Shown one piece after another: positions 38,576 through 41,730 of a stretch of DNA of 41,730 bases. The stretch covers positions 1-41,730 of IMG/VR virus record IMGVR_UViG_3300038701_003555. One strand, 5' to 3'. Numbering within the stretch: the first letter of the stretch is position 1; each line of letters begins with the position of its first letter. The notes below the pieces were generated by a model. That model was not told the origin of the DNA. It saw only the letters and a program-made list of their open reading frames with translations, and made no database searches. This DNA comes from a virus. Made by a program: the position numbers and the translations under genes.

Positions 38576-38722
38576 ATTAGGCAAGGGCATGCGCCGGTTG
38601 GTCATGGCTTGCCACAACGAACAATGGGGGCAGCGGATTGCAACCGCCAGCCATGGTTTACCCCTCTCGGCCGTTGGCGCGCCCCTGTTGCTGTTTAAAC
38701 AGAGAGGCGAAAGAGAGGCTTT

Positions 38723-38980
38723 ATGGCTTATTTTGAGTTGAGTCAGTGGACTTCAGGACGTGACCTTGAGGGATCTGGCACTTTAAAAGTAGACGCTCTA
38801 GCCGAGGGCAGGTTGGTCGTTAGGTTTGAAGAAGCAGGAAACTTCCACGAAGAGTGCGAGCAGATAATTGCCGAATACAGCCTGACGCTGGAAGAAGCCA
38901 GGGCGTTGGCTGACGGTTTGGAAACTGCGCTCAAAGAACAGGTTGCTGCGCAGGAAGCACGGCTGAAAAAGTTGAAATAG
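38723..38980 (+). CDS. Small early protein
   Basis: GAGAGG lies 8 bases before ATG. The 85-residue protein has a beta-rich N-terminal part (GSGTLKVDALAEGRLVVRFEEAGNF) and a charged helical C-terminal end (LTLEEARALADGLETALKEQVAAQEARLKKLK). It lies divergent from the TA operon and before the replication gene. No function is recognised. Confidence 0.6.
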   Translation: MAYFELSQWTSGRDLEGSGTLKVDALAEGRLVVRFEEAGNFHEECEQIIAEYSLTLEEARALADGLETALKEQVAAQEARLKKLK

Positions 38981-39036
38981 CAGGCATATGGAGTGGGTTG
39001 GCGCTGCAAGCCGACCCACTTATGCAGGGGGGATTT

Positions 39037-40518
39037 ATGACGGCATATCCATGGTTCAGGTCTTATAATAACCGGCATCAGAACGGCAAAATGCTACTTG
39101 CCGCCAAACGAAGCGGGTTGCCGTTAATGGTGATTATTGGTTTTTCTGAATACTTATTAAGCTTTGCGAATCAGAACAATCCACGAGGAAGTTTAAAAGG
39201 TTTACCAACGTTAGAGATTATTTCCATCTTCACCCAAATGGAGGCGGAAGACATTGAAAAGGCTTTAGAATCACTTGAATATGTCAATTTTATTAACAAG
39301 AATAAAGTAATAGCGTGGGAGGCGGCTCAGCCTGCCAGAATTGACGAAACAGCCTCTGCGCGCAAACAACGAGAGAGACAAAAAAAGGCAGATAATCATA
39401 AGGATGCAGAAATCCGCGCTGCTCCGGGTGAGAATGTCACGCATGTGTCACGCAATGTCACGCAGTGTCACGCAGATGTCACGCAGCCCTCTAAAAAAAG
39501 AGGAAGAGTAAGAGGTTTTGCTAACGCAAAACCAGAGAAAGAAAAAGAAAAACAACAACAGAGAGATTTAGAGAAAAACTGCGCGCGGGGCGCGCAGCAG
39601 CAGGCAGAGGTAAAACGGCAGAGGGCAGAGCCAGATGGAAAGGAAAAGCCACCAGAGCCAGAGTGGCAGGAAGAGCGAGAGGGGGAGTGCGCTCCCCCGG
39701 CATCGGACCCGGCCGAGGGCAAGATTACTCGGCAGGGGGGAGCAGGGCCGGGGGATTCGGGCCGCGGGGCGGATCCGGTTTCGCGGATGGTGGCGATTTG
39801 GCGTGAGGAGTTGCCGGAAAATCCTTACCCGGTGAGCAAGCGGGGCGTGCGGGGCAAGCTGGCCGAGCGGTGGGAGGAGCTGTTCGACGCCAGCGAGGAA
39901 AAGTTCCGCCAGTTTTGCCGGGAGGTGGCAGCGCGGCCGTTGCTGGTGGGTAAGATTCCCAAGCCGAATGGCAGTTTGTTCCATGCACCGATCGACTGGA
40001 TGACGCGGCCGGAGCAGATGCGGCTGATGGCCGAGGGGAATTATGGCCAGCCGGACGCTTCTGCGAGGTCTGGCGCGGCATCCCGCGGGGTTGAGGGGGG
40101 CGGGGGCTTGCCCGCGCCGGAGGCGCTGGTTTCGGCGCCCGAGGGGCGCTTGCCTGCCTGGCGCGGGATGCATGAGATGCTGGTCGATCGTCTGGGGGTG
40201 CATGCCTGGCGCAGCTGGTTATCTTCCATGCGGTTGGTGGAGCCGGAAGCGGGCGAGCTGGTGCTGCAGGTGCCGACCCGGTTTGTGTTGCACTGGGTGC
40301 AGCAGCATTGTGCCGAGGAGCTTTCTGCCGCGCTGATGGAGGCATTTGGCGAGGATGTGCGCGTAACCATGGAGGTGGCTCCGGCGCGCGCATCCCGCGG
40401 GGTTGAGGGGGCAAGCGCCGCAGGCGCGGCGGATTCGGGGGAACCCGCACCGGGAAAAAAGCACCCTGCGCCGAACAATAGCCGGGTGGTGCAGCTGCGC
40501 CGTCGGCAGGTGGCATAA
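39037..40518 (+). CDS. Replication initiator with DnaA-like C-terminal domain
   Basis: The start is ATG 39037, with GGGGGGA upstream; the open frame begins at 38998. This 493-residue protein has an N-terminal winged-helix-type part (YPWFRSYNNRHQNGKMLLAAKRSGLP...LEIISIFTQMEAEDIEKALESLEYVNFI), as in phage replisome organizers. Then comes a charged unstructured middle encoded over the iteron repeats. The C-terminal part (AWRGMHEMLVDRLGVHAWRSWLSSMRLVEPEAGELVLQVPTRFVLHWVQQHCAEELSAAL) resembles DnaA domain I, which binds the DnaB helicase. It would act like lambda O, recruiting host helicase to an origin inside its own gene. Confidence 0.75.
   Translation: MTAYPWFRSYNNRHQNGKMLLAAKRSGLPLMVIIGFSEYLLSFANQNNPRGSLKGLPTLEIISIFTQMEAEDIEKALESLEYVNFINKNKVIAWEAAQPARIDETASARKQRERQKKADNHKDAEIRAAPGENVTHVSRNVTQCHADVTQPSKKRGRVRGFANAKPEKEKEKQQQRDLEKNCARGAQQQAEVKRQRAEPDGKEKPPEPEWQEEREGECAPPASDPAEGKITRQGGAGPGDSGRGADPVSRMVAIWREELPENPYPVSKRGVRGKLAERWEELFDASEEKFRQFCREVAARPLLVGKIPKPNGSLFHAPIDWMTRPEQMRLMAEGNYGQPDASARSGAASRGVEGGGGLPAPEALVSAPEGRLPAWRGMHEMLVDRLGVHAWRSWLSSMRLVEPEAGELVLQVPTRFVLHWVQQHCAEELSAALMEAFGEDVRVTMEVAPARASRGVEGASAAGAADSGEPAPGKKHPAPNNSRVVQLRRRQVA
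39435..39485 (+). repeat. ori: Five TGTCACGCA iterons, candidate origin
   Basis: TGTCACGCA starts at 39435, 39446, 39456, 39466 and 39477: spacing 11, 10, 10 and 11 bp, so all five lie on one helix face. Next comes CTCT-A7-GAG-like sequence, a perfect hairpin GGTTTTGC-TAAC-GCAAAACC (39514-39533), and an A-rich stretch to about 39580 that may unwind. Iterons inside the initiator gene are the lambda/lambdoid origin arrangement. Confidence 0.75.
40078..40099 (+). repeat. 22-bp repeat in initiator gene, copy 1
   Basis: GCATCCCGCGGGGTTGAGGG followed by GG is repeated exactly at 40390-40411. Both encode SRGVEG in the initiator linker parts flanking the DnaA-like domain. Confidence 0.75.
40390..40411 (+). 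repeat. 22-bp repeat in initiator gene, copy 2
   Basis: Exact copy of 40078-40099, 312 bp downstream, in the same reading frame. Confidence 0.75.
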
Positions 40519-40539
40519 TCATTAGTTGGGAGAGATATC

Positions 40540-41166
40540 ATGGGGAAATCCAGGAAATTGAAAAGCCAGGCGCGTAAGAAGATCCGTCAGGCTGGGAAGC
40601 GGGCGGCGCAACATGCGGGGTCTGGGGTAGGGGACGCGGAGCGTCCGCGGCCGGTGAAGCTGGGAGAGCAGCCGCCGCAGGAGCAGGTGGCGATGGGGCT
40701 GATTGAACCGGCCGGGGTTTCCAATGAGGAGGTGCGGCGTTATCGCAGCCTGAGTTGGCCGCCGGATTTGCTTCATTATCGCTATAAGACGCTGAGTCAG
40801 GGGCAGCATGATGCATGCCTGCGCTTTGCCGATCTGTTCTTTATGGCGGGGATGATGCCGCGCATGAGCCTTTCAGATATGCCAAAGGGGAATGGTCAGG
40901 GGATGTCGGACCGGTCTGCCCAGGCGCTGGTGGAGTGGGGGCGGGCTTATCGGGCCGTGCAGGGCAATAGTGGCAGGCGGCTGGCGGTGGATGTGATATG
41001 CTCCGGCTATGCGCCGACGGAGCTGCTTAGGCCGCCGAAGGAAGGGGAGGTGATGCAGTTCACCCGGTTTGAGCGGGAGAAGGTGTATCGTAACCGTGAT
41101 GCGGTGGTGGGGCGTTTTATTGAGGCCTGCTGCGACCTGCAGCGTTATTTCAAATTTTTATATTGA
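40540..41166 (+). CDS. Putative late regulator / hypothetical
   Basis: This 208-residue protein is preceded by GGGAGAG. Its N-terminus is strongly basic (KSRKLKSQARKKIRQAGKRAA), the middle acidic, and the C-terminal half reads LSQGQHDACLRFADLFFMAGMMPRM, SAQALVEWGRAYRAVQGNSGRRLAVDVICSG. It resembles short DUF6456-type proteins of unknown role found near replication and late-control genes. Position before the HNH/terminase genes fits a late activator, but this is inference. Confidence 0.5.
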   Translation: MGKSRKLKSQARKKIRQAGKRAAQHAGSGVGDAERPRPVKLGEQPPQEQVAMGLIEPAGVSNEEVRRYRSLSWPPDLLHYRYKTLSQGQHDACLRFADLFFMAGMMPRMSLSDMPKGNGQGMSDRSAQALVEWGRAYRAVQGNSGRRLAVDVICSGYAPTELLRPPKEGEVMQFTRFEREKVYRNRDAVVGRFIEACCDLQRYFKFLY

Positions 41167-41284
41167 CACCACGCGGCGTGAAATGGTAGCACTTAGACAT
41201 TCTCCAAGAATTGTTTATACATTGTGGGCCATCAGCACAGCGCTGAGGGGCTTTTATGGTGTTTCGGGTGGGGGCGAGGCTTAG
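41163..41284 (+). promoter_or_regulatory. Gap with possible late promoter
   Basis: TTGACA at 41163-41168 overlaps the end of the previous gene, followed by a palindrome CACGCGGCGTG (41170-41180). No good -10 is seen 16-18 bases on (GTAGCA). If active, it would start HNH and packaging genes and probably need a phage activator. The remaining bases have no recognised feature apart from GGGGGCGAGG ahead of the HNH gene. Confidence 0.35.
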
Positions 41285-41653
41285 ATGGCGAAGCGCCCTC
41301 CTAAGCCGTGCAGGTTGGCCGGGTGCCGTCGGACGGCAATGGTCGGTCGGGCGCGGTGTGAGCTGCATGAGAAATCTCAGGATCAGGCGCGGCGGCGGAA
41401 AGTCGATCAGCGTCGGCAGTCGTCCAGTCGGCGGGGTTATGGTTCGGTCTGGCGGAAGCTGCGGAAGATGAAGCTGAGGGCGGATCCGATTTGCGAGGCA
41501 GATAGGTGTGGGGCCATGGCGACAGAGGTCGATCATATCGTGCCAGTTGCGCGCGGCGGGGCGCTGCTGGACTGGGACAACCTGCAGTCGATGTGCCATG
41601 GGTGTCATTCTCGTAAGACAGCATCCGAAGATGGCGGGTTCGGCAATATGTGA
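41285..41653 (+). CDS. HNH endonuclease next to terminase
   Basis: This 122-residue protein has a Cys/His N-terminal knuckle (CRLAGCRR...CELHE), then a WRKLRKMKLRADPICEADRCG region and the HNH motif EVDHIVPVARGGALLDWDNLQSMCHGCHSRKT. Such HNH proteins placed directly before terS are needed by HK97-type terminases to cut cos. ATG 41285 follows GAGG. On a circular map it is 232 bp from terS. Confidence 0.92.
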   Translation: MAKRPPKPCRLAGCRRTAMVGRARCELHEKSQDQARRRKVDQRRQSSSRRGYGSVWRKLRKMKLRADPICEADRCGAMATEVDHIVPVARGGALLDWDNLQSMCHGCHSRKTASEDGGFGNM

Positions 41654-41730
41654 CATTTATGCAACGGAGGGGTAAGGGGGGGTGCGATCTCTACCACCCC
41701 TCCGTCGAAAACCGCGCGGTTATCTCCCTT
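41654..41730. other. Right end, candidate cos part
   Basis: After the HNH stop the sequence holds a perfect palindrome AACCGCGCGGTT (41710-41721), overlapping CGCGCGGTTA (41713-41722), the 10-mer also found at 11-20. No gene is present. Together with the left end it likely flanks cosN. Confidence 0.4.

Noticed and set aside
39435-39485. CRISPR array
   Set aside because: Repeat units are 9 bp with only 1-2 bp between them, so this is an iteron cluster, not repeats with spacers.
41163-41191. Strong sigma70 promoter before the HNH gene
   Set aside because: The -35 is perfect but no acceptable -10 lies at the right distance; kept only as a weak candidate.
1-41730. Integrated prophage with host flanks
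   Set aside because: No host genes are seen at either end and the att core lies inside, between lysis genes and integrase.

Overview
This window looks like one complete temperate siphovirus genome of about 41.7 kb, opened at or very near its packaging site. It starts with the small and large terminase genes and ends with the HNH nuclease gene that normally sits just upstream of them. Tail genes with a tape measure, an HK97-type capsid set, a tyrosine integrase, a CI-type repressor and an attP-like site in the middle all fit a temperate tailed phage caught in its free form rather than as an integrated prophage. The host is most likely an alphaproteobacterium: the phage carries a GapR-like (DUF2312) protein, a gene-transfer-agent type three-helix holin and two TTAA-N7-TTAA (CtrA-like) sites. 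No species can be named from the sequence alone.

Layout. 1-6397: cos-like region, TerS, TerL, portal, ClpP-type prohead protease, major capsid protein and a probable decoration protein. 6426-10355: an accessory cassette inside the structural operon, made of a Pro/Thr-repeat protein, two MptE/Maf-like enzymes (the first has no start codon and seems to be reached by a -1 frameshift at GGGAAAG), a sulfotransferase, a radical SAM/SPASM-like enzyme and a capsule-type glycosyltransferase-like protein. 10352-22634: head-tail connectors, tail terminator, tail tube, tail chaperone with the classical -1 frameshift, 1312-residue tape measure, hub proteins and tip/fibre proteins, two of them lectin-like. 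22664-23950: lysis genes (coiled-coil membrane protein, M15 endopeptidase, 34-residue membrane peptide, holin), closed by a strong terminator.

24099-29582: lysogeny region. A minus-strand RTX zinc metalloprotease lies next to a 50-bp tRNA-His 3' fragment (probable attP core), followed by integrase, a putative excisionase and two small genes. A minus-strand immunity operon holds the repressor, a membrane protein and an exported thermonuclease. The int-operon promoter and the cro-like promoter share the same architecture: a TTCGCANNNATGCGAA operator in the 17-bp promoter spacer and a second copy 33 bp upstream, so one repressor probably controls both.

29583-41166: early region, with regulators, a tRNA with CAU anticodon, the GapR-like protein, a ParB-like protein, a group of possible envelope proteins, a WYL-like membrane protein, a Bro antirepressor, a toxin-antitoxin pair with its own operators, and a replication initiator. 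The initiator gene contains five TGTCACGCA repeats in helical phase, a probable lambda-style origin. The most unusual parts are the virion-modification cassette with its predicted frameshift and the phage-borne secreted RTX protease next to the attachment site.
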